From assembly GCA_001724275.1 (NCBI GenBank), contig MEDZ01000034.1:1-56582 (forward strand): DNA of 56,582 nucleotides. The letters are read 5' to 3'. The position numbers and the translations under genes were made by a program. The DNA is from Gemmatimonadetes bacterium SCN 70-22. Its GTDB lineage: Bacteria; Gemmatimonadota; Gemmatimonadetes; Gemmatimonadales; Gemmatimonadaceae. Each line of letters begins with the position of its first letter. The first letter of the stretch is position 1. Shown here one piece after another: positions 32,915 to 41,837 of the stretch. The notes under the pieces were generated by a model. The model did no database searches. It had not been told where the DNA came from and saw only the letters and a program-made list of their open reading frames with translations.

Positions 32915-34162
32915 GTGGACATCAAGCGAGAAGCCCCGAAGAAGACCAAGCGCAACGTGCTCATCGCCGTGGGCGTGGTGGCACTGACAGCGACGACGCT
33001 GGCGCTCAGCAACCTCGAGGCACGCCCCCCGAGCGTGTCGCGGAGCGAGCTGTGGGTGGACTCCGTGCAGCGCGGAACGATGGTGCGGCAGGTGCGCGCC
33101 CCGGGGACACTCGTGCCCGAGAACATCCGGTACGTCGCCGCGGTGACGGCGGGGCGGGTGGAAGCGCGCCCGCTGCGCCCCGGATCGCGCGTGACGGCCA
33201 CGACGATCCTGCTCGAGCTGTCGAACCCGGAAGTGCAGCTGCAGGCCCTCGAGGCGCAGCGGCAGCTGACGCAGGCCGAACAGGACCTGGTGACGCTGCG
33301 CACCACGCTGGAGACCAACCGCCTCAACCAGGCCTCGCAGGTCGCGCAAGTCCGGACGCTGCGGGCGAACGCCCTTCGCGACGCGACGGTCATCGAGGGG
33401 CTCGACGCCAAGGGGCTCTCGTCGAAGAACGAGGTCGAGCGTGCGCGCGACCAGGTGAAGGAGCTCGACACGCGGCTCGAGCTCGAGGTGCAGCGCCTGG
33501 ACATCATGACGGCGGCCATGCAGGAGCAGCTCGCGAAGGCGCGGGCGAACCTGGAGCAGGTGCGCCAGGTGGCCCGCTTCCAGGCGGAGCGCGTGGCGTC
33601 GATGCGGGTGATGTCGGGGCTGGACGGCGAGCTGCAGACGCTCCCGCTGGAGCTGGGGCAGTGGGTGGTGCCGGGGCAGACGCTCGCCACGGTGGCGCAG
33701 CCGGGCCGGCTCAAGGCGGTGTTGCGGGTGCCGGAGACGCAGGCCAAGGACATCGTCGTCGGGCAGAAGACGGCGGTGGATACCCGCAACGGGATCATCC
33801 CGGGGAAGGTGATGCGAGTGGACCCCATCTCGCAGAACGGGACGGTCACCGTGGAGATCGCGCTCGAGGGTGAGCTTCCCAAGGGGGCGCGGGCCGACCT
33901 GTCGGTGGACGGGGTGATCGAGCTGGAACGGCTGGACAACGTGATGTACGTCGGCCGCCCGGCCTATGGGCAGCCGGAGCAGGCGATCGGGCTCTTCCGC
34001 ATCGAGCCCGACGGGAAGACGGCGACGCGCATCAGTGTCAAGCTGGGGCGCGCGTCGGTGAGCACGATCGAGGTCCTCCAGGGCCTGCAGACCCGCGACA
34101 GCGTCATCATCTCCGACATGTCGCGCTTCGACAACGTGAACCGGGTGAGAATCGACCGATGA
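32915..34162 (+). CDS. Periplasmic membrane-fusion (adaptor) protein, MacA/HlyD-like
   Basis: A 415-aa adaptor: cytoplasmic start, one membrane segment at about 13-31, then a biotinyl-lipoyl-like half-motif (RQVRAPGTLVPENI), a long coiled-coil hairpin (about 105-225, rich in LEAQRQLTQAEQDLVTLR heptads), the second lipoyl half (PLELGQWVVPGQTLATVAQP) and beta-barrel strands (VRVDPISQNGTVTVEIAL type). It bridges an inner-membrane ABC transporter to an outer-membrane duct. GTG 32915 is the start. Its stop overlaps the ATPase ATG as ATGA, making it the first gene of the operon. Confidence 0.88.
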   Translation: MDIKREAPKKTKRNVLIAVGVVALTATTLALSNLEARPPSVSRSELWVDSVQRGTMVRQVRAPGTLVPENIRYVAAVTAGRVEARPLRPGSRVTATTILLELSNPEVQLQALEAQRQLTQAEQDLVTLRTTLETNRLNQASQVAQVRTLRANALRDATVIEGLDAKGLSSKNEVERARDQVKELDTRLELEVQRLDIMTAAMQEQLAKARANLEQVRQVARFQAERVASMRVMSGLDGELQTLPLELGQWVVPGQTLATVAQPGRLKAVLRVPETQAKDIVVGQKTAVDTRNGIIPGKVMRVDPISQNGTVTVEIALEGELPKGARADLSVDGVIELERLDNVMYVGRPAYGQPEQAIGLFRIEPDGKTATRISVKLGRASVSTIEVLQGLQTRDSVIISDMSRFDNVNRVRIDR

Positions 34163-34884
34163 CCATGCCTAACGACCTGCCGGCCGCGGCCGCGGAGCCC
34201 CTCATCCGCATGACGGGGATCAAGAAGATCTTCTACACCGACGAGGTGGAGACGCACGCGCTGGCCGACATCCACCTCGACATCCATCCCGGCGAGTACG
34301 TGGCGATCAACGGCCCGTCGGGGTGCGGCAAGACGACGCTGCTGTCGATCCTCGGCCTCCTCGACACCCCGACGGGGGGGACGTACACGCTCGGGACCGA
34401 GGACGTCTCCGACCTCTCGGCCGCCGACCGCGCGCGCATCCGCAACCGGCAGATCGGCTTCATCTTCCAGGCGTTCAACCTCATCGGCGACCTCACGGTG
34501 TACGAGAACGTGGAGCTGCCGCTCACCTACCGCGGGATGGCGGCCGCCGAGCGCAAGAAGCGGGTCCTGGAGGCGCTGGAGCGGGTGGGGATGTCGCACC
34601 GCGTGAAGCACTACCCGTCGCAGCTGTCGGGGGGGCAGCAGCAGCGCGTGGCGGTGGCGCGCGCGGTGGCGGGCGACCCCGCCATCCTCCTGGCCGACGA
34701 GCCGACGGGGAACCTCGACTCGACGAACGGCGAGGCGGTGATGGAGCTGTTGCGCGAGCTGCACCGTGGCGGGGCGACGATCTGCATGGTCACGCACGAT
34801 CCGCGGTATGCGCGCCACGCCGACCGGTCGATCCACCTGTTCGACGGGCGCGTGGTGGACGAGATGGCGGGGGCCCCGGCGTGA
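34159..34884 (+). CDS. ABC transporter ATPase (MacB/LolD type)
   Basis: A 241-aa ATPase with Walker A GPSGCGKTT (52-60), Q-loop FIFQAFNLI, signature LSGGQQQRVAVARAV, Walker B ILLADEPTGNLDS and H-loop MVTHDP. The family pairs with MacB/FtsX-type permeases that move lipoproteins, macrolides or peptides by mechanotransmission. ATG 34159 (ATGACCATG) overlaps the adaptor stop; a second ATG two codons later sits in a GCCTAACG octamer context. Confidence 0.95.
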   Translation: MTMPNDLPAAAAEPLIRMTGIKKIFYTDEVETHALADIHLDIHPGEYVAINGPSGCGKTTLLSILGLLDTPTGGTYTLGTEDVSDLSAADRARIRNRQIGFIFQAFNLIGDLTVYENVELPLTYRGMAAAERKKRVLEALERVGMSHRVKHYPSQLSGGQQQRVAVARAVAGDPAILLADEPTGNLDSTNGEAVMELLRELHRGGATICMVTHDPRYARHADRSIHLFDGRVVDEMAGAPA

Positions 34885-35093
34885 GCCGGGACGCCCCGGC
34901 CCGGATGCGCCCCGGGGTGAGCGGGGCGCCCCGGCCGGTCGCGCCCCGCCCGGCCCGGCACCTCGCCCTGGTGCGCGACCTCGCCCCTCCACCAGCCGCC
35001 GGGTGGCGGCGGCTGGCGGGGACCGCGCTGGTCGTGTTCACGTTAGGCGCGGCCGTGCTGGCGGCGTTGCTGGTCTCGGTGCGCATCGAGTAG
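34881..35093 (+). CDS. 70-aa single-pass membrane protein coupled to the ABC ATPase
   Basis: GTG 34881 overlaps the ATPase stop as GTGA and opens a 70-codon frame to TAG 35091. The product has a Pro/Arg-rich cytoplasmic N-terminus (about 1-43) and a C-terminal membrane segment (GTALVVFTLGAAVLAALLVSV). It lies between the ATPase and permease genes and ends 48 bp before the permease ATG. It contains a TTA GGC octamer in frame. Small single-pass subunits or regulators are known for some transporters; here the existence of the gene rests on coupling, phase and the membrane segment. Confidence 0.6.
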   Translation: MSRDAPARMRPGVSGAPRPVAPRPARHLALVRDLAPPPAAGWRRLAGTALVVFTLGAAVLAALLVSVRIE

Positions 35094-35141
35094 CGGTACC
35101 GTTCGCCCGCCCGCTGGCGGGCCCGCTCGACGACGTCATCC

Positions 35142-37553
35142 ATGGACGCCCTCCTCCTCGACCTCAAGCTCGCGCTTCGCACACTGCGCCGCGCACCGGG
35201 CTTCACCGCCATCGCCGCGCTCTCGATCGCGATCGGCATCGCCGCGAACGTCTTCATCTGGACGCCGGTCAACGCCATCCTCGTGCGCCCGCTCCCCTTC
35301 CCCGAGTCGGGGCGCGTGGTGCAGCCGAGCACGTGGCGCACCGACGGGCGGCGCCAGACGTACGGCTCGTGGTCGGTCCCCGACTACGAGGACCTGAAGC
35401 AGCTTCCCGGTGTCTTCTCGGCGGTGGGCGCGCATGCCGAGGCCACGTGGAACGTGGGCGGGATGGAGGAGCCGGAGCGCATCCTCGGCGCGCGTGTCAC
35501 GGCGTCGCTCTTCCCCATGCTGGGGCTGCAGCCGGCGGTGGGTCGCTTCTTTCGCCCCGACGAAGAGACGAGCGGCGCCCGGGTCGTGGTGCTGGGCTCC
35601 ACGATATGGGAACGGAAGTTCGCCGCCGATCCGGGGATCGTGGGACGGAGCGTCACGCTCGACGGCGAGTCGTACACCGTGGTCGGGATCATGGCGCGTG
35701 GCGTCCGCTACCCCGAGATCCACGACCTGTGGGTCCCGCTGGCGGCCGGCGACGAACGCGGGCACCGCGACCGGCGCTTCTTGCAGGTGGCGGCCCGCCT
35801 CGCCCCCGGGGTCACGATCGAACAGGCCAACACGCGGGTCGAGGCGCTGATGCGGACCCTTGCCGAGCGCCACGGCGACACCAATGCCGGGTGGTCGGCG
35901 TGGCTCGTCCCGATGAACGACCTCGTGGCGCGCGAGGTCCGCCCGCTCTTCCGGATCATGCTGGGTGCCGTGGGGTTCGTCCTGCTGATCGCGTGCGCCA
36001 ACGTGGCCAACCTCCTGCTGGCGCGTGGCGCCGGGCGGCAGCGCGAGGTCGCGGTGCGGCTCTCGCTGGGCGCGCCGCGGCACCGCGTCGTGCGCCAGCT
36101 CCTCACCGAGAGCCTCGTGCTGGCCGCCATCGGCGGCGTGGGAGGGCTCCTGCTGGGGAGCTGGGGGACGGCGCTCTTCGTCGCCCGGCTCATGCCCACC
36201 ACGGTCCCGTACTGGATGCGCTTCGAGGTCGACGGCTTCGTGCTGCTGGTGACGGCGGCGGCGACGGTGGCGAGCGGGCTCGTCTTCGGGATCGCGCCCG
36301 CGGTGCGCCTGTCGAGCCAGTCGTTAGGCGAGACGCTCAAGGCGGCGGGCGGGCGCGGCGGGAGCGCGGGGGCGCGCGTCGGACGCCTGCGGAGCATGCT
36401 GGTGGTGGCCGAGCTGGCCTTGTCGCTGGTCCTCCTGGTGGGGGCCGGCCTGATGATGCGCTCGTTCATGGCCACCATGAACGCGAAGCTGGGCTTCGAC
36501 CGAAGCGGGATCCTCAACTTCCAGATCGCGCTGGCGGGGGAGCGCTACGCCACCGACTCCGCGCGCGCCGCCTTCCTGCGCCTCCTCGACCAGCGGCTGC
36601 GCGCCATTCCCTCGGTGACGTCGGTCGGGGCGATCGACTACCAGCTGGTCGCCAGTTGCTGCCGGCACACCGCCTACTTCCCCGAAGGCAAGGAGTATCC
36701 GCGCGCCACGGGACCACACGGGTTCATCGCACGCATCTCTCCCACCTACCTCGAAGCGATGCGCATCCCCCTGCGGCAGGGACGCACGTTCTCGGATGGC
36801 GAGGTCGCGACGGGGAGCCGCGTGGCGCTGGTGGACGAGGTACTCGCGCGGCGCGAGTGGCCGGACGGGGGGGCGCTCGGAAAGCAGCTGCGCCTCGACG
36901 CGACGACCGGTGAGCCGTACACGGTGGTCGGGGTCATCCCCCACGTCGTCACCCGCCAGGTGGGCGAGCCCGAGATGGCGCAACTCATGGTCCCGCTCCT
37001 CCCCGGCTATCGCGGGGAACGCTGGGTCGCGGTGCGAAGCGCGGGCGATCCCGCCGCGCTGGTCCCGGCGGTGCGCCAGGCGGTGCGCGAGCTGGACCCG
37101 ACCCTCCCGCTCGCCCGCATCGCGACGATGGACTTCGTCTTCCGCGACCGGATGTTCCAGCCCCGCGTGTTCGGCTCGATGTTCGCCGTGTTCGCGGCCG
37201 CCGCGTTGCTGCTGGCGACGATCGGGATGTACGGCGTGATGGCGTACCTGGTGGCGCAGCGGACCCCCGAAATCGGGATCCGCGTCGCCCTCGGGGCGAC
37301 CGCCCGTGACGTGATGCGCCTGGTACTCGGCGGCTCGCTGCGCCTGATCGCCCTCGGACTCGTCCTGGGCCTTCCGGCGGCCCTGGCCCTCTCGCAGCTG
37401 CTGCACGGCGCGCTGTACGGCGTGCGAACCACCGACCCCCTGACCCTGATCGGGATCCCGCTGCTGCTGAGCGCCGTGGCGCTGGTCGCGAGCGTCGTCC
37501 CCGCCCGGCGCGCCACACGGGTCGACCCCCTCCACGCCCTTCGCACGGACTGA
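35142..37553 (+). CDS. ADOP/MacB-family ABC permease
   Basis: An 803-aa permease of the duplicated FtsX type often called ADOP. Residues 1-21 (LKLALRTLRRAPGFTA) and TM1 (AALSIAIGIAANVFIW) are typical. It has a MacB_PCD periplasmic domain, then TM helices around 270-400 (LGAVGFVLLIACANVANLLLARG), a second periplasmic domain, and C-terminal TM helices (FAAAALLLATIGMYGVMAYLVAQ; ALVASVVPARRATRVDPLHALR). It should couple ATP hydrolysis by the neighbouring ATPases to periplasmic movement with the adaptor. The stop TGA is part of a 10-bp repeat array. Confidence 0.92.
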   Translation: MDALLLDLKLALRTLRRAPGFTAIAALSIAIGIAANVFIWTPVNAILVRPLPFPESGRVVQPSTWRTDGRRQTYGSWSVPDYEDLKQLPGVFSAVGAHAEATWNVGGMEEPERILGARVTASLFPMLGLQPAVGRFFRPDEETSGARVVVLGSTIWERKFAADPGIVGRSVTLDGESYTVVGIMARGVRYPEIHDLWVPLAAGDERGHRDRRFLQVAARLAPGVTIEQANTRVEALMRTLAERHGDTNAGWSAWLVPMNDLVAREVRPLFRIMLGAVGFVLLIACANVANLLLARGAGRQREVAVRLSLGAPRHRVVRQLLTESLVLAAIGGVGGLLLGSWGTALFVARLMPTTVPYWMRFEVDGFVLLVTAAATVASGLVFGIAPAVRLSSQSLGETLKAAGGRGGSAGARVGRLRSMLVVAELALSLVLLVGAGLMMRSFMATMNAKLGFDRSGILNFQIALAGERYATDSARAAFLRLLDQRLRAIPSVTSVGAIDYQLVASCCRHTAYFPEGKEYPRATGPHGFIARISPTYLEAMRIPLRQGRTFSDGEVATGSRVALVDEVLARREWPDGGALGKQLRLDATTGEPYTVVGVIPHVVTRQVGEPEMAQLMVPLLPGYRGERWVAVRSAGDPAALVPAVRQAVRELDPTLPLARIATMDFVFRDRMFQPRVFGSMFAVFAAAALLLATIGMYGVMAYLVAQRTPEIGIRVALGATARDVMRLVLGGSLRLIALGLVLGLPAALALSQLLHGALYGVRTTDPLTLIGIPLLLSAVALVASVVPARRATRVDPLHALRTD

Positions 37554-37590
37554 TGCAGAGTGATGCGGAGTGATGCAGAGTGATCGGGTG
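37551..37590. repeat. 10-bp tandem repeat, about 3.5 units
   Basis: TGATGCAGAG, TGATGCGGAG, TGATGCAGAG, then TGATCGGG and TGATG. The first unit contains the permease stop codon, and every unit starts with TGA. Confidence 0.85.
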
Positions 37591-37627
37591 ATGTCACAAT
37601 CTTCCTCGGGGTCGCGTACGCCCGTGT

Positions 37628-37650
37628 CGCGGGACGACGGTCGTCCCGCG
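37628..37650. promoter_or_regulatory. Large palindrome upstream of second ATPase
   Basis: A perfect 11-bp inverted repeat CGCGGGACGAC-G-GTCGTCCCGCG, 53 bp before ATG 37703. No T-tract follows. It could be an operator or an attenuating hairpin. Confidence 0.45.
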
Positions 37651-37702
37651 CGGCGTCGCACGCCGGTCGCCGCTCCCCCGCGCATCGAGCCACGCCTGAG
37701 CC

Positions 37703-38473
37703 ATGGCCCTCTTTCGATCCACCAAGCCGGCTACCCCCCCCGCTGACGACGAACCGCTCACCGGTCCCCTGGTCACGATGCGCGGGATCGAGAAGGCGTT
37801 CGACACGCCGGCGGGCAAGTCGTACGTCCTGCGCCGCGTCTCCCTCGACATCGCGCCGGGAGAGTTCATCACGATCATGGGGCCGTCGGGCGCGGGGAAG
37901 TCGACGCTCCTGTCGATCCTCGGGATGTTCGATGGCGCGTGGACGGGCGAGTACGCCTTCCGGAACCACCCCGTGCACGCGCTATCGGGCAAGGCACGGC
38001 TGGCGCTCAACCGGAAGCACATCGGCTTCGTCTTCCAGCAGTACCACCTGCTCGACGACCTCACCGTGGCCGAGAACCTCGACGTGCCGCTGTCGTATCG
38101 CGACGTCCCGCGCGACCGACGCGCGGCGATCGTGGCCGACACGCTGGACCGTTTCCAGATCGTGGGGAAGAAGGACCTCTATCCGAACCAGCTCTCCGGC
38201 GGGCAGCAGCAGTTGGTGGGCGTGGCGCGCGCCGTGATCGCCAATCCCTCGCTCCTCCTGGCCGACGAGCCGACGGGGAACCTCCACTCGTCCCAGGCCC
38301 GCGAGATCATGGAGCTGTTCGTCACCCTCAACCGGGCGGGGACGACGATCGTCCAGGTGACCCACTCCGAGGAGAACGCGCAGTATGGGAGCCGGATCGT
38401 GACGGTGCGCGACGGGTGGATCGTATCGGACATGAAGACGGGGGACGGGAGAGGGGAGACGGGCGATCGGTAG
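37703..38473 (+). CDS. Second ABC transporter ATPase, atypical D-loop
   Basis: A 256-aa MacB/LolD-like ATPase with Walker A GPSGAGKST (60-68), Q-loop FVFQQYHLL, signature LSGGQQQLVGVARAV, Walker B LLLADEPTGNL and H-loop VTHSEEN. Two departures: the D-loop reads NLHS instead of NLDS, and the residue after the signature is Leu where Arg is usual. Catalysis may be weakened, as in degenerate partners of asymmetric ABC pairs. Together with the ATPase at 34159 it could serve the single ADOP permease as a heterodimer; equally it may be an independent gene with a lost permease. Confidence 0.9.
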   Translation: MALFRSTKPATPPADDEPLTGPLVTMRGIEKAFDTPAGKSYVLRRVSLDIAPGEFITIMGPSGAGKSTLLSILGMFDGAWTGEYAFRNHPVHALSGKARLALNRKHIGFVFQQYHLLDDLTVAENLDVPLSYRDVPRDRRAAIVADTLDRFQIVGKKDLYPNQLSGGQQQLVGVARAVIANPSLLLADEPTGNLHSSQAREIMELFVTLNRAGTTIVQVTHSEENAQYGSRIVTVRDGWIVSDMKTGDGRGETGDR

Positions 38474-38559
38474 CGCGGGGGGCTGATCGGGCGTACGGGA
38501 GCGGGGTGGAGCCGAACCGGGCGCGCCCGTGCTCGCACGCCGGCGCGGGGCATTCCGGC

Positions 38560-38595
38560 GCGATGGGCGAGGCGATGGGCGAGGCGATGGGCTCG
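38560..38595. repeat. 12-bp tandem repeat, 3 units
   Basis: Unit gcgatgggcgag, two perfect copies and a third ending in tcg, in the gap before the NtrC-type regulator (104 bp before its ATG). Confidence 0.85.
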
Positions 38596-38699
38596 TGCGT
38601 AGCCCGCGTTCGGTCGCGTGCACATCTTCCCTGTCGGCCGCCCTCCCTTCCCGCTCCCCGCTCGCGTCGCGCGCCTTCCGTCTCCGATCGCCGTCCCCC

Positions 38700-40085
<1,386 letters not shown>

Positions 40086-40089
40086 CGAG

Positions 40090-41472
40090 GTGACGCCGAC
40101 GCCGGGGGCGCCAGCGAAGCCGGACGCGCCGGGGGCGCCGCGCCGGCGCCGGGCGCCCTTGTCGCACGAGCGGCGCGTCTTCCTGCTCGCGTTAGGCGCC
40201 GGGCTCCCGGGCGTGGTGGCCACGCTCGCCCTCCTCTGGTCGGGGAACTTCTCCTCCCAGGCCACCTGGACGCTGGGCGGCTTCGTGGCCGGCACGTGGC
40301 TGATCATCGCCTTCGCCCTTCGCGACCGGGTGGTGCGCCCGCTGCAGACGCTGTCCAACATGCTGGCGGCGTTGCGCGAGGGCGACTTCTCGCTGCGCGC
40401 CCGCCTGGAGCATGGCGACGATGCGCTGGCCCTGGCCCTCCTCGAGGTCAACATGCTGGGCGACACGCTGCGCTCCCAGCGCCGGGGGGCCCTGGAGGCC
40501 GGTTCGCTGCTGCGCGCCGTGATGGCCGAGATCGACGTCGCCATCTTCACCTTCGACGAGGGCGACGCGTTGCGGCTGGTGAACCGGGCGGGCGAATACC
40601 TGCTCAACCAGCACGTGGAACAGCTGGTCGGGAAGCGCGCCGCGGCCCTCGCCCTCGACACGCTCCTGCGCGGCCCCTCGCCGCAAGTGTACCACCGGTC
40701 GTTTCCCGGGCGCGCGGGACGCTGGGAGGTGCGGCGCACGACGTTCCGGCAGGAGGGGCGCCCGCACACGTTGCTCGTGATCGCCGACGTGACGAAGAGC
40801 CTGCGCGAGGAGGAGCTGCAAGCATGGCAGCGGCTGGTCCGCGTCCTGAGCCACGAGATCAACAACTCGCTCGCCCCCATCAAGTCCATCGCCGGGACCC
40901 TGCAGGGGCTCGTGGACCGGCAGGCGGCGTCCCACGATGCCGGCGGCGACATGCGGCGCGGCCTGTCGATCATCGCCAGCCGCGCGGACGCACTCTCGCG
41001 CTTCATGAGCAGCTATGCGCGGCTGGCACGGCTCCCGGCGCCAAGCAAGCGCGCCACCAGCGTGGGCGAGCTGGTGCAACGCGTGGCGGCGGTCGAGCAG
41101 CGCCTCGCGGTGCGCGTGGCGCCCGGCCCCGAGGCGGTCGTGCACGCGGATCGCGACCAGCTGGAGCAGGCGCTCATCAACCTCGTGCGCAACGCCGTGG
41201 ATGCGGCGATGGAGACGGCGGGCGGCGTCGAGGTCACCTGGCGGAGCGATGCCGGGCGCGTCGAGCTGCTCGTGCGGGACGAGGGGCCCGGCCTGGCCGC
41301 CACGGCCAACCTCTTCGTCCCATTCTTCACCACCAAGCCGCAGGGGACGGGGATCGGACTGGTGCTGGCGCGTCAGATCGCCGAGGCGCACGGCGGGATC
41401 CTCACGCTCGAGAACCGCCCGGACCGCGGCGGGTGCGTGGCGACGCTGTCGATCCCCGCCGAATCTCGTTAG
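40090..41472 (+). CDS. NtrB/NtrY-like sensor histidine kinase
   Basis: A 460-aa membrane kinase: two TM helices at about 30-75 (FLLALGAGLPGVVATLALLW; LGGFVAGTWLIIAFAL) with almost no periplasmic loop, HAMP (RPLQTLSNMLAALREGDF), a PAS-like domain (about 145-235), DHp with H255 in RVLSHEINNSLAPI, and an ATPase domain with N-box NLVRNAVDAA, G1 DEGPGL, F-box FFTTKPQG and G2 GTGIGLVLARQI. The phosphoacceptor context HEINNSL is typical of NtrY/NtrB kinases. The short loop implies sensing of membrane or cytoplasmic signals. It follows the regulator by 4 bp. Its TAG stop lies within a CGTTAGGC octamer. Confidence 0.93.
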   Translation: MTPTPGAPAKPDAPGAPRRRRAPLSHERRVFLLALGAGLPGVVATLALLWSGNFSSQATWTLGGFVAGTWLIIAFALRDRVVRPLQTLSNMLAALREGDFSLRARLEHGDDALALALLEVNMLGDTLRSQRRGALEAGSLLRAVMAEIDVAIFTFDEGDALRLVNRAGEYLLNQHVEQLVGKRAAALALDTLLRGPSPQVYHRSFPGRAGRWEVRRTTFRQEGRPHTLLVIADVTKSLREEELQAWQRLVRVLSHEINNSLAPIKSIAGTLQGLVDRQAASHDAGGDMRRGLSIIASRADALSRFMSSYARLARLPAPSKRATSVGELVQRVAAVEQRLAVRVAPGPEAVVHADRDQLEQALINLVRNAVDAAMETAGGVEVTWRSDAGRVELLVRDEGPGLAATANLFVPFFTTKPQGTGIGLVLARQIAEAHGGILTLENRPDRGGCVATLSIPAESR

Positions 41473-41837
41473 GCACTCGGCGGCGGGCCGCGGGCCGCCT
41501 GACGCGGGCCGAGCACGGCCCCCAGCTGCCACCTGGAGCGGCGGCGCGGCGCCGGCGACGGCGCCCCGCGCCATGGTCTCCAGGACGAGCGCCGCGCGCG
41601 ACGTCGGCAGGAGCAGCCGCGCCCCCCGCCGGCGGCGGCGCCAGCCGAATCGCACGCGCGCGCCGCTGGTGACGGCGGTGGGCCCCGGCGCCGGCGACGT
41701 CGGGGGCGGAACCCGCATTCGCGTCGAAAGTCCGCGTCGCCCCCCTCGCGCCGCGGCGTGCACCGAGGCAGAGTACAGCGCGAAGGGCGAGGCCTCCCCT
41801 CCCCTCCGACCGCTGCACCCCCGTCACGGAGGATCCG
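41473..41837. other. GC-rich intergenic region, no confident gene
   Basis: About 365 bp between the kinase and the S9 peptidase. Open frames exist on the minus strand, but they are Arg/Ala/Pro-rich and have no start signal or motif. A GGAGGATCC ribosome site for the S9 gene lies at the right end. Confidence 0.45.
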
